From Glandiceps talaboti (taxonomy: Eukaryota; Hemichordata; Enteropneusta; Spengelidae), in NCBI RefSeq assembly GCF_964340395.1, contig NC_135567.1:7264399-7328398 (forward strand): DNA of 64,000 bases, read 5' to 3'. The notes beneath the pieces were generated by a model. It was not told where the DNA came from. It saw only the letters and a program-made list of their open reading frames with translations, and ran no database searches. Positions 47,998 to 58,735 of this stretch are shown piece by piece. The translations under genes were made by a program, and so were the position numbers. Every line of letters starts with the position of its first letter. Positions within the stretch are counted from its first letter, which is position 1.

Positions 47998-48829
47998 AAA
48001 AAAACATACATCATCAGCTTACCCCCCCCCCCCTCCCACCCACACCAACATTTGAAATCATACAGAGATCACTTCCATCATGCAGTCTCCAGCATTATGA
48101 ATTCTACTTGTATCCAGCCCTATTTGAGTGAATACCACACAAACTGTATCCATATCCTGTACTGGAACACAATATCCAGTAGTGTATTCCACGTTGAATT
48201 CTGGTGGAAACTGCACTGGAATTATTTAGGCTAGCTTCTATAACTGTATTCTGATGTTCCATCTCTATTGGAATACACTGCCTTTATTGTACATGGATTC
48301 TGGTAGTCTCCATTATGTATTGTGAAGAATTCTACTGGATACTACCAGTATCCGTAATAGTATAAACCTCAATACACTATGTATGTATACTGGGCCAATT
48401 CACAAAGTGTAAGAATGAACAAATTTGAGACCTTGACCTTTGACCTTGAGGGTCAAGCATTAAATCAAGCCAATTTGTCTATCACAGACATATTGTAGTT
48501 TCTGAGGGTTGTGTCTTCAACGAAGACTAAAAGATAATTTGCATTGGATAATATGGGGGTAGACACTTGAATGGGCTCTTTATTAGTTTTGAGTTATGCA
48601 GAAAATAATGTTTTTTAATTATCAATATTGTTGCCACTCAGTAAAAGTGATATGAGCTCCAAAAATAATGCTTGTGTATAGTTCTTTTCTTCAAGATTAC
48701 TTGTAAACAAGAAATTGGCAATATGTAAATACCTAAATGTGTATATGATAGCAGGACTTGTCTTGACTTTGATAATTGACCCTGAAGGTGATTGCGATAA
48801 ATGAATTGTCTTTTTAATTAAGATAGTCC
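47998..48829. other. spacer without genes
   Basis: Begins with a run of 11 C. 48100-48370 has loosely repeated words (TATCCAG, CTACTGGATAC, CCAGTATCC), no clean period. The stretch after 48640 resembles 36370-36460 (GTTCTTTTCTTCAA, ACTTGTAAACA), part of the paralogous ankyrin intron. Confidence 0.45.
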
Positions 48830-49070
48830 TAACATTAACAATACCATTGTGATACTATCATAGGCCATTAACAATACCATTGTGATACTATCATAGGCCA
48901 TTAACAATACCATTGTGATACTATCATAGGCCATTAACAATACCATTGTGATACTATCATAGGCCATTAACAATACCATTGTGATACTATCATAGGCCAT
49001 TAACAATACCATTGTGATACTATCATAGGCCATTAACAATACCATTGTGATACTATCATAGGCCATTAAC
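48830..49070. repeat. 33-bp intronic minisatellite, about seven copies
   Basis: Unit: GCCATTAACAATACCATTGT, GATACTATCATAG. The paralogous intron at 36465-36485 has GGCCATTAACAATATACT only once, the same sequence that ends the array here at 49060, so the array grew from a single-copy seed. The minus-strand open frame over it has no gene support. Confidence 0.9.
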
Positions 49071-49247
49071 AATATACTCATCGGATTTAGCGCTATGGCA
49101 AGGTGGTCATCCTATGAAAACATGTGAGTATTTACCTGATCAAATAAAAAAGTTATAGTCAAACACATTAAATAATAACACATTGGAATGGCTGTACATA
49201 TCATATAATCGATAAATAAGATATTAGCTAATCAAAACTCAACCTAC

Positions 49248-49346
49248 TTCTCCAACTGCATCTATTTTGGCACCAGCTTCCAGCAACAATTTACAGATAT
49301 CAAAATGTCCACTGTCAGCGGCATAATGTAGACTTGTCCTATTGTC
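49248..49346 (-). CDS. ankyrin-repeat exon, type A (99 bp, first seen)
   Basis: Minus-strand exon between AATTACAG and GTAGGTTG, phase 0, 33 codons: DNRTSLHYAADSGHFDICKL, then LLEAGAKIDAVGE. This is the standard ankyrin length and consensus (T.LHYAA..GH.DI.KLLLEAGA). It is the most 5' exon of the gene visible in the window; further exons upstream, beyond 49.4 kb on the plus-strand coordinate, were not found. The donor GTAGGT is weaker than those of the other exons. Confidence 0.85.
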
Positions 49347-49439
49347 CTGTAATTAAATAATACAAAACATATTACTCTATCTGCAATAATAATGTATCAT
49401 ATCAATAATTACGATTGTAATCTTATTGTGTAAACAAAT

Positions 49440-49735
49440 AATACATTTTTTGAATGTTTATTCATTTGTCTATTAATCCCTCTTGTTATCAGTGTGAAAT
49501 ACACCAGTTTTTGGCTGTTGCTATGGGCGTGGTCATGGTTGCTAGGGATATTTGCATATATTTTTGAATGTTTATTCAATTGCCTATTAATCCCTGTTAT
49601 CATTACAACATCAATGATCATTTGGCTGTTGCCATGGGCGGGGTCTTGTTGCTAGGCATATTTGCATACGTTTTTCGACCGTTTGGCTGTTTCTAAGGGC
49701 GTGATCATGGTTGCTAGGGATATTTGGATACTGTC
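49440..49735 (+). mobile_element. family R copy, 5' units only
   Basis: Two and a half of the CTGTTGCTATGGGCGTGGTC units, ending before the central modules. It is followed at 49770-49815 by a (TTTAG)n/(TTCAG)n microsatellite. Confidence 0.65.
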
Positions 49736-49844
49736 TATTAACTTCTATGCATCATAGCATGTATTTATTATTTTAGTTTAGTTTAGTTTAGTTTAGTTCA
49801 GTTCAGTTCAGTAAAAAAACAATATCGACAGTTTGTATACGACT

Positions 49845-50903
49845 GAGACGATAAATCCATTCCTACTTGGTATACATTGCATAGCACACCATTTGGTGCT
49901 ATGTACAAGTCAGGCCGCCGAGAAAGTGCCGTATCTGAGGAAATACCAGCAAAGTCTCACTGATATATACTATCACTTTTCAAGATTAGCCATACGCACT
50001 GAAACAGTGAAATCAATACAAGTTATCCTCAACGATCCCTGTCTGAAATACAAAGAAGTTCATGAAGTACGGTGGTTCTCCTTCTACTCTGCCCTTGAAA
50101 CTATATATCACACGTATGGATCGCTCGTTACATATTTCGAAGCACAAGCTGAGAAATTACCTACCGCAAAAGGTTTGGCAAAGACTATGCGTATCAGTAT
50201 GAATTCATTGCTACAACACACCTACTCATGGATGTAATTCCTGTCCTTACTCACCTCAGTATAGTATTTCAAGCATCAGACATTGATATAACGATCGTAC
50301 AAGCCTCACTACAAATTACGACTATGCAGTTAGAAGGATTAGTTACAGATAACGGAAAATTTCTCTCTGATCTTGAGAAAATGAAGGAAACTGACAAGTA
50401 TGTCGTTTGTGATCATGACATTAAAACAACACCTAATGTGGTAAAATACTTCGCTAACTTTAGGCGTGACTTTATTCAGAACATCCTAGAAAACCTAAGG
50501 CTGCTTTCACAAAAACTTGTTAGGGGGGGGGGGGGGGGGGAGATTTTTTGTAAAACCCTAATTTTTTTTTCAAGTACCCTCCTGCCATATTCCGAAATTT
50601 TTCAAGTACCCCCCCCCCCCCCCCCCACCAAAGCACCAAATATTTCAAGTACCCCCTACCCGAATAAATTTTTTTTTGGAATACTCTTCCTGTGCGTTAA
50701 CATTCCATACCAAGTACAAAACTGTACATAATACACTTAATCCCAACTTTGTCCATTTTATATATATAATCAATTTGTATACTGTGTATATATATATATA
50801 CACAAACACCAGTTAAAACAAAATGATGTTATGTTAACCAGTGCATTGCCGTTCCAAAAAACATATACTTGTAAATAAATTACACTTTGAATAACTCTTG
50901 TAA

Positions 50904-50940
<37 letters not shown>

Positions 50941-52100
50941 GTGGTGGTGATGATGAAGAAGAAAAAGGAGAAGATGGAGAACCTTTTCAAACATAAATCA
51001 AGTAGATCAAGTGGAATATCAGTCTTTCCTTTGTAATGTTTTAGAAGAGGAGGAAGAAGATGACGATTTGGATGATGATGATTTGAATGATGTTGATGAT
51101 GATTTATGACTGACAATGCCTAGTGCAATATTGACATGAAAAGATAATTTATTTGTTAATTTTTTAAATGAGTATGTTTGTGTATTATTATTATTATTAT
51201 TATTATGTGCTGCTTCAGATATGTTTTTAACAGAGATATGTTTTAAGCATTCTAAAAAAATTCCACAGTTTGTGCAAACACTACTTTATGAAAATGTTTA
51301 TTGAGACTATATTGGAGTATTTGCACATATTGTTTCAGTTCACTACCTCATTCCTGCCATATATCTTTAGGGTAACTTTATATTGAGAGTTATGTCAAAG
51401 TTTAATTTATCTTTATATTTACAAGTAATAGTATATTCATGCAAAGTTGAAAAGTATGTGCAAAAAACTTATTTTACTTTTTCTCTGTTAACTCAGCTTG
51501 TGAGATATTGTCTTCTGTTTCAAATGTAGCAGATGTTGCCAATATGCTAATTTTAGGAAATATTTAGAATGTGTTATTAAAAGTTTATGTTGAAAATTAT
51601 AGTCATATCTATAGGATGAAAAAATACCTTGCACAGACGTTTTTGATACTTGTCAAGTATGTTTTAGTTCAGGTGCATCTTTTACATTTTGATGGCAGGC
51701 TGAGATGAACATTTTCCAACTCTTTTTTTTTTTAACTTCCAAGAGCTGCAAATGTAAAATGTTGTCTGTCATATTTGTCTGTCATTTAATACTAGTAAGA
51801 ATTTACATGGAAAAGTTACATATCATTGTGATAACCACAAACCAAAACACAGTCATGTCACAAAGAATATTTTCAGTACAGTGTAAAGGTAATTTCACAC
51901 ATTAAATGAACCAAATTTCAGTAGATAGTAGTGTACATGAAAGACACTGATATTTTCAGACAAAAAACAATCTGTACCACTCAATTCGCCCATTTCAATT
52001 TATCATTACATTAACAGTTTCTTAAAAGAAAATTTAAAATTTGACTGTTTTTGTTTTTCATTTTACTAACTTGTGAGCAACTGTTGTTTGTAGCTGCTGC

Positions 52101-52146
<46 letters not shown>

Positions 52147-52945
52147 GAAAAGGGAAGACCAACATTTTAAAAGCTTATTTTCCCATGTCTGAAAAGTCAT
52201 GATGTCAATTTATTTTCAGGTACCTCCCCCCCCCCCCCTACAACCCATAACATTTTTTTCAGGTACCCCCCCCCACCCACCCACACACACACACACACTA
52301 TCCATATATTTTCAAGTCCCCCCCCCCCCCCGAACAAGTTTTTGTGAAAGCAGCCTAAGTGAGAGATTTCCTCAACAATCAACCGAGTTAATAAATGCAT
52401 TCGCTGTTCTAGCCATGCGGCCGCTATCATTTTTGTCCAAAGATGAACTTACTGAATATGGAAACCAAGAAATCGGAGTATTAGTAAACCACTTCTGGGA
52501 AACTAAAACACGCGGCAATGATACAGTTGTAGATCGCACAGTGGATCCAGCGTGTGTAATGCGTGAATGGGCAACCGCCAAAGAACTTGTGTTGTCAAAG
52601 TTATACCCACGTGATAAGATGGCTACATTTTGGAAGTTGATGTATATTTATCATAAAGACCAGTTTCCGAACTTGGTAAAGCTTGCTAAAATAACTCTTA
52701 TATTACCTATCCAAACAGCAGATTGTGAACGCGGGTTTTCCATTCAGAATAAGATCAAAACAAACATTCAAAATAGACTTGAACCTGATAGACTGAATGT
52801 CTTATCACTGATCTCAGCTGAGGGACCACTGATTGACATGTTCGCATTCAAGGAGGCTCTTAAAGAATGGAAAACAGCAAAACAAAGACGCATAGAAAAA
52901 AAAATAGTGACTTTTTGTGTAGGGTCTATGCTTTACTGTGGATAA
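49845..52945 (+). pseudogene. hAT-family transposase, 5'-truncated and split by an insertion
   Basis: Upstream part: FLLGIHCIAHHLVLCTSQAA near 49860, then EVHEVRWFSFYSALETIY (49.8-50.2 kb), frame shift near 50228, then MDVIPVLTHLSIVFQ up to NILENL at 50495. The downstream part resumes at 52355 with SERFPQQSTELINAFAVLAM and carries the C-terminal hAT dimerisation region (ILPIQTADCERGFSIQNKIK, near 52700). This is the layout of ZNF862/C17orf113-like hAT-derived proteins. Removing the insertion plus one target copy (1,860 bp, divisible by three) restores the frame exactly, so the gene was open when hit. The N-terminal zinc finger and first catalytic region are missing. Start near 49845 is where similarity begins, not a true start codon. 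Confidence 0.75.
50500..52354. mobile_element. 1,855-bp TIR element with poly-G/poly-C ends, inserted in the hAT gene
   Basis: Perfect terminal inverted repeats GCTGCTTTCACAAAAACTTG/TT against their complement ending GAAAGCAGC, flanked by a 5-bp duplication CTAAG (50495-50499 and 52355-52359). Just inside lie a run of 18 G (left) and of 13 C (right). Near both ends the phrase TTTTCAAGTACCCCCC or TTTCAGGTACCCCC recurs in the same orientation. The centre is AT-rich with (GAT)n at 50905-50950 and (TTG)n at 52094-52147, and encodes no recognisable transposase. Confidence 0.82.
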
Positions 52946-53405
52946 TTCACAAAGATAATCAGTCAGCAATTGTTTTAACAATTAAACAGACATCACGTTG
53001 GAGAGAGATATGTTTATCAAAAGTCAGTGATACAATTATCAAAGTAACCATCATGAGTTCATGAACTCATCAAGTCTTGAACAGTACATTGACAATGATT
53101 GACAGTAACAATGAACAACAGTTAGTCAGCTGTAGTTATAGAAAATATGACTCCACTGTAATCAGTTTTCACATTTGCATGTAAACACTGAAACAAGATT
53201 GGTGCAGGATAAAACTTACCTGTAATTGTGTTATATATGAGTGTTTTATTGAGTTTGTTATAGACTAGTACATTTGGTGTAATGATAAATTTTGTGATGT
53301 CCCACACAAACAAAAATAAGATGACCCAGAAAAATGAAAGTCTCGAGACACAATGTTCCACTCTGAGAAAAAGCTGGCTGCAACACTGCTGCTACTAGAA
53401 AAAAA
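52946..53405. other. spacer downstream of the hAT relic
   Basis: No gene recognised. The palindrome ATGAGTTCATGAACTCAT at 53053-53070 is perfect and may mark the old hAT terminus region. Confidence 0.35.
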
Positions 53406-53523
53406 ATGTCTTGGCAGGGAAATGATGCACAAGTTCGAGTGTACTGTTCAACCTGCCAGTACCTCTCCAACCAGGACACTTGTCAGATCATGACAAACAT
53501 TTTCAAACACATGTCAGGGACCA
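53406..53523 (+). CDS. candidate zinc-finger-like exon
   Basis: ATG begins MSWQGNDAQVRVYCSTCQYL and continues SNQDTCQIMTNIFKHMSGT; a donor-like GTAAGT follows at 53524. A C..C pair and an H near the end could form a small zinc site. No matching second exon was found. It lies 0.46 kb downstream of the hAT relic and might belong to another transposon-derived gene. Low certainty. Confidence 0.25.
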
Positions 53524-54760
53524 GTAAGTTCCGTTGGCCTGTGGTACATATATATATTTGTTCTTGTCTCTGTTTCTTTCATAAATTTTTTAAATATTAC
53601 TTCAGGTAAGGGTTCAAACATAAAATTATACACATACATGTATCACCTAGCTACCACACTAGTTACAGAACATGCCGTGTAAATGTTTGGCTGTTTCACA
53701 ATCAGTGCTTCACTTATCTTGCATTTTGGGGCAAAAGTGAACTTGAAGGTAATGGTAATCTTCATACTATTGGATAGTTTATAAAAGAATATATAAAAGA
53801 ACTTAATCTAAATTGTTCTAGTCTCTTCAGTATGAATTAGTTAGTAGGGATGAATATACTTCTTATTTCGGACACTACATGTATCGACACTACAAAGTAA
53901 TCAAATTCAAGTTTCTATTGTACACGAGGTATGACATCCTAAAGTGCTCTAATATACCAGTGATTTTACTATACATGCAATATCAATGCCCCTATACCAA
54001 TGTTACAGGCCCACTTTTATAACATGGAAAACTTATTGAAAAAGTTCAAAGCTTGGCAATATTACCTCAGAGGCTATGAATAACCTAAAAATTGCCTAAA
54101 TAGAATCAAATAACTCCAGATCTGCCAGGGGTGAAACCCCTTGGACTATCTCACCCCAGAGGCTACTCATTTGTTAAACCAACAATAATATTCACCAAAA
54201 TTGGTAAAAAAAACTTCAAAAGCCTCTAGGGGAGACCCCCTAGGACCCCCATAAGGGGTACACATGTCCCAGTCTCAAATCAAAGTTCTTTCCTCCACTT
54301 CTTACTGTCACATCAACCATATGTGGTTGCTTTTTACATGTTAGAGCTTGTAAAGCTTGCAAATTATTGTCTGAAAGTGTCTGTGAATAGCCAGAAAATT
54401 GGCTTTAAGAGTAAAAATATACCAGGGCTTCTAGAGGGAGACCAGCTAGAACCCCTTCCCCCCATAAGAGGTAGACATGTCCCAGTCTCAAATTAAAGTT
54501 CTTTCCTCCACCGCTTACTGTCAAGATGCTATGAAAACTTTATTTTAAAAATGTTTCAACCTTATGTAGTTGCTTTTCACATGTTAGAACTGTCTTGTAA
54601 AGCTTGGAAATTATTGTCTGACAGTGTCTGTGACTCCCTAGAACCACCCCCCCCAGCCCATACACATACACTCACACAAGAGGTGGACATATCCCAGTCT
54701 CAAAGCTCTTCCCTTTACAGCTTACTGGCAAGATGCTATCAAACTATTCATGGGGGTCAG
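53524..54760. repeat. spacer with a three-fold repeat of about 213 bp
   Basis: CATGTCCCAGTCTCAAAT or close variants recur at about 54263, 54476 and 54689, each after a CCCCATAAG(A/G)GG-like or CTAGAACC-rich stretch and before TTCTTTCCTCCAC. The first 700 bp are unremarkable. Short open frames at 54551-54930 are not supported. Confidence 0.6.
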
Positions 54761-55251
54761 TGACTTTTTGTCCGCCAATGGAAAAAAACACTGACCACCC
54801 CCAACTCCCCAGGCTGGAGAAACTGACCAGTCTGTCTGAATGCTTGAGCTCACCAATCAAGTTTCCGAATTGCATTTTCTGTGTGTCACCATACCATGGC
54901 ATAAAAACTATCAATGATGTTTATATTTAATTGAAAATCAAACATGTATTGAAATATGTAGTTTTCTAAATATAATCTATGTGATAGACCAGCAAATTTT
55001 TACTCTCTTTATAACCCTGTGCGAAAACCAAACAGAAAATTGTGGCAACAAAAGTAGGTGTTCAACATAGGCGTCAAAAAAAAAATTCGGATATCTCAAA
55101 GAAGGAAAGAAAAATAAAAGTTGCCAGTATAGGCGAAGGAGAAAAAAAATAATTCACAGGCAAGCAGGTGAAAAAAAATAATGACTCCACCAATCTCCCC
55201 CCCCCCCTTATGCATAGGTTTAGCCTGTGTTTTATTATCTATATAAATAGA

Positions 55252-55286
<35 letters not shown>

Positions 55287-55353
55287 ACAAATAAATAAAT
55301 AAATAAATAATAAACAGAAAAACCTAAATAAATATACATGGGATTCTAAAGTA
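54761..55353. other. spacer with AAAT microsatellite
   Basis: 55245-55312 is (AAAT)n. A run of 11 C at 55198 followed by a CTTATGCATAGG stretch resembles degraded transposon ends. No coding sequence. Confidence 0.45.
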
Positions 55354-55544
55354 ATGGATAACCATCAATAAACATATATGTATGTATATACCGGTCTCTG
55401 AATGAGAGAATATAGGATATGTTTCTATATATACCATCTATATGTTGTTAGTATAAATAGGATATATAGAAACAAATAGTCTATTATTTCAATAGTATAC
55501 AGACATGTATATACATATAGACATGTTTATAGACAGTTATCCAT
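55354..55544. mobile_element. about 190-bp palindromic MITE-like element
   Basis: ATGGATAACC..CAATAAACATAT at the left pairs with the right end GTTTATAGACAGTTATCCAT; inner arms share GTTTCTATATAT and ATATATAGAAAC. No coding capacity; target duplication unclear. Confidence 0.6.
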
Positions 55545-55964
55545 GAGTTTAAAATGATCTTTCATTTAACCATGCATATTAATTTATTTTTTCTTTATTT
55601 ATTTACTTGTTTGTTTGTTTGTTCGTTTGATTGCAACACGGTTCCTGTGCTCCCTGTGCACATACATGAAGTAGTGGGTTCTTGCCTGTGTCATTAGTAA
55701 TTTCAGTACTAAACTGATAATTTACTAAAACCCCAATTTGTTCTTGTTTTATAACATACATATATTTTTAATTTTGTTCCTCACATTTTTGCTATGGCAT
55801 TTTTTAATAAGACTGTTGATATTACATTGTACCATGCCTTGATATCATTGAGTTGAGCCCAAAATGTTGACCAATGCTTGAATTTCATGGTATTTTACTA
55901 GCCTATACTTTAGTTTACTATTAAGTTAAATGGAAATACTCAACTGATATTTTCCTATGCCATT
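55545..55964. other. AT-rich spacer
   Basis: Contains a (TTTG)n stretch at 55607-55630. Nothing else recognised. Confidence 0.4.
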
Positions 55965-56925
55965 TAAAAACAGATTCACATTTATTGACCAGATTGGGTT
56001 GAAATTTGATGGCAACATTCTTAGTACATGATTATCCCATAAGTGATATGCAAATTACAGGTGCAGCCAACGAAGCTGTTCGTGCAAATAGCTGTTTATA
56101 AACGATTCTTCAATGTGCGGGCAATTTCCAAGCTTGGCCAGAGGGGGAGGAAAAATAACCCAGTATTTCAGCGGGCAACATATATTTCAGCTGTAAGATA
56201 TGGGGAAAGGGAATGGCAGTGGGCAAAGCAGGCAGTTTTTAATATTTGTTCACAAAGTTAGTGAACAAATTTTACTATTTTTTTTTACAATATTCACAAG
56301 AGGCAAATTAATTGTGAAATACAATAATTTATGTTTGACCACGTATGTCATCGAAACTGGTGAGGCAGTGCATTGAGATTGCAGCACAACCTAATATGTC
56401 AACTGACAACTGTCAATACGTATATATTAGAAGGAGAAACTGTTTTGCTGTGAGTATATCAAATAGCATCCTGAGTAAATTTAACATTGGGGCTTCAATT
56501 AATAGTGGACAGATGTCATATGTCTGGTAGAGGGTAGCGAAGAGAGAGGAAACCTTGGTGAAAATTGTGGGGAGTGGGCAGTGGGCAGGCACATATGTTG
56601 GGAGGACAGGTTGTGTAATATCTCAGTGGGAGGGCTGATACGAACAGCTTTCACTTTCCTCTCCAATCTTGAATCAAACGTAAAAAGTGTTTATTAGCTA
56701 TGTTTTAACTTTCTGAAATAATTTCAGAAAAATGACTCATTTGCTGCACCTGAAATTACGTCTAAAAATGTGTCTTTTTGTCAAAAATCTATCATTCTAA
56801 AATACCTAGCAGATTGGGCAGGAATTTCATGGGGCTGCCTCTGGAGAGGTGTAGATGAAGCTGCATTCACAACATACTGATTCCATTAGTGATATGCAAA
56901 TTAGGTCTAACCATTTTTATAAAGT
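55965..56925 (-). mobile_element. family R copy in reverse orientation, interrupted
   Basis: GATTGGGTTGAAATTTGATG, AACATTCTTAG and AGTGATATGCAAATTA are complements of central family R modules, and the series resumes at 56759 (TCTAAAAATGTGTCTTTTTG) after a 695-bp insertion. It ends where a forward copy starts, making a head-to-head pair. Confidence 0.7.
56058..56752. mobile_element. 695-bp element with 10-bp TIRs and a 6-bp target duplication
   Basis: CAGGTGCAGC at the left and GCTGCACCTG at the right, flanked by AAATTA on both sides (56052-56057 and 56753-56758), inside a family R module whose uninterrupted text is known from other copies. Open frames inside (56043-56261, 56345-56530) have no recognised domain. 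CAGG ends are common in hAT-like elements, but those make 8-bp duplications, so the superfamily is open. Confidence 0.75.
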
Positions 56926-57470
56926 GCCAATGGCATTGTAGCATAACTGTTGATGATACAGTTTAATTTTCTGTAATGATTAACGTGGTCTTCTTGCTAG
57001 ACATACATTCTTTGAAGATTTATTCCCATGCCTTCCCATCCATGGTGTTAATGTTATACCTGCTATATACAACATCATTTAAATGTTACTATGGGCACTA
57101 TCTTGTTTCTCGGCATACAATTTCGCAATGCTCATTCATTTACCTTCCCATCACCAGTGTTATTTTGGCATTATACGTCATTGTTTACCTGTTGCTATGG
57201 GTGTGGTCTTGTTACTAAGGGCATTTACATATTCTACAATAATGTTTATTCACTTGCAATCCCATCCCTGTTATAATTGTCAAGAAACCTATCATTTGAC
57301 TGTTGCTAAGGGGTTGGTCATAGTTGTTAGGGTCAATTACATAAGTATGACACATTCACTATTTGCAGACTCGCAGTAACACTTTCAGAATCATAACCAA
57401 ATTTCATCTCCAGTAGTTAGAGAGGTAAAGTTCAATACCAAAATCACTGCATCATCTACAAGACAGACAT

Positions 57471-57504
<34 letters not shown>

Positions 57505-58060
57505 GGGCATTTTACCTTGAACCAAAGTGTAGTTCAGTGTTTAAGTTAGGTACAAATGTAGGCACAGTTTTCAAGCAACCTCAGGGAGAGATTAATTCCA
57601 GTTCCATTCACACACAATTGTCATTATGTTAAGTACCCCATAAAAATTCTCATGGTTTAATTAGATCAATAAAGCAATAATTTCTGTATACTCTTTTTGC
57701 CTGACTGGCATTTCAACTAAAGAATCATGGTTTTTTTTAGCTCTAATAATTTCTAAATGGATGTAATTAATATCACCTAATCTACATCCCCAGAAACATC
57801 CCTGCGAAATTTCATCTAAATCAACCAAGCGCCTTTGGAATTATAGACTTTTGACTAAAAAACTATATTTTTAACCTTAATTTGCAAGTCACTGACGGGA
57901 TCATCATGTTTGGCCACATATCACATTTTCACCCAAAATGCACATCTCTGATGCGATCATTTTCATTTGAACAATTTTCCATCTAGACACAACAAGTAAT
58001 GTCCCCACCAAGTACCAAACCAATCGGTGTGGCGGTTTTTGACTTTATGTTGTTTACACA
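56926..58060 (+). mobile_element. family R copy, forward, diverged and compound
   Basis: Starts with GCCAATGGCATTGTAGCATA, 5' units with TTGCTATGGGTGTGGTC, a CAGA tract at 57465-57505, then the secondary module (57570-57700) and further 3' blocks (CTCTGATGCGATCATTTTCA, GTTGTTTACACACACAC). It ends abruptly in the Gypsy fragment. Confidence 0.65.
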
Positions 58061-58735
58061 CACACTGAATGTTTCTGACAATGGACCACAATACATCTCT
58101 ACTGTGTTTACAACATTCTCAAAAGTATGGGACTTTGAATATCTTACTATCAACCCATACAAGAGCAAGGCAAATGGTAAAGTTGAAGCAGCTGTCAAGA
58201 TAGCCAAACAACTCCTGAGGAAGTGTAAGAAATCCAACAGTAACATTCACCTCACACTACTGTATCAACGCAACAAAGAAGCTCAAATCCAGCACAACAC
58301 CTAATGAACCATAGGATTAGAACACAAGCAGTATACTACGACAGAAACTTAGATGATATCCCAGTGTTAGAAGAAGGTGATGTGGTTAGAATGAAACCGT
58401 TCATTCTAGGAAAAAAGAAATGGCCAAAAGCCATTGTCACACAGCGTTTGGATGAAAGATCTTAAGAAGTTGAGTCATCCAACACAACTTATCGACATAG
58501 CAGAGCACACCTCAAGAAAATAATGGAACCAGCAGATTCTAAAGACTTGGGAGAAACAAACACGACATCTCATACTCCCAATATCATCAAACCACCACTG
58601 TCTACAAGGAGTAATTCTGAACGGTCCAACCGACCTGATGTCAAGGAAGCAACGTCATTATCACCTAAACCAATAGTTGCTACACCACCCAAGTCACCAA
58701 TGAAATCCAGAAGTGGCCATGTAATATAACCACCA
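58061..58735 (+). pseudogene. Gypsy-type LTR retrotransposon integrase fragment
   Basis: Encodes the second half of an integrase core: SDNGPQ with the second catalytic Asp, NPYKSKANGKVEAAVKIA with the catalytic Glu at the canonical 35-residue spacing. Beyond a frameshift near 58300 follow DIPVLEEGDVVRMKPF and GKKKWPKA, the C-terminal domain, then a Ser/Thr/Pro-rich tail that runs on to a stop at 58727. One in-frame stop at 58464. The first catalytic Asp, the zinc finger and all upstream polyprotein domains are missing, and no LTR was found. A dead fragment joined directly to a family R tail. Confidence 0.8.

Noticed and set aside
48818-49081. Minus-strand LLMAYDSITMV repeat protein
   Set aside because: Lies in an intron next to the ankyrin exon, grown from a non-coding single-copy seed.
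49770-49815. Interstitial telomere-like repeat (TTTAG)n
   Set aside because: Only about six units, of a form different from the metazoan TTAGGG/TTAGG, and degrading to TTCAG; treated as a microsatellite.
56043-56261. Aminopeptidase-like exon (RATYISAVRYGEREW)
   Set aside because: The resemblance is short and vague, the open frame starts in family R sequence and crosses the element border at 56058.
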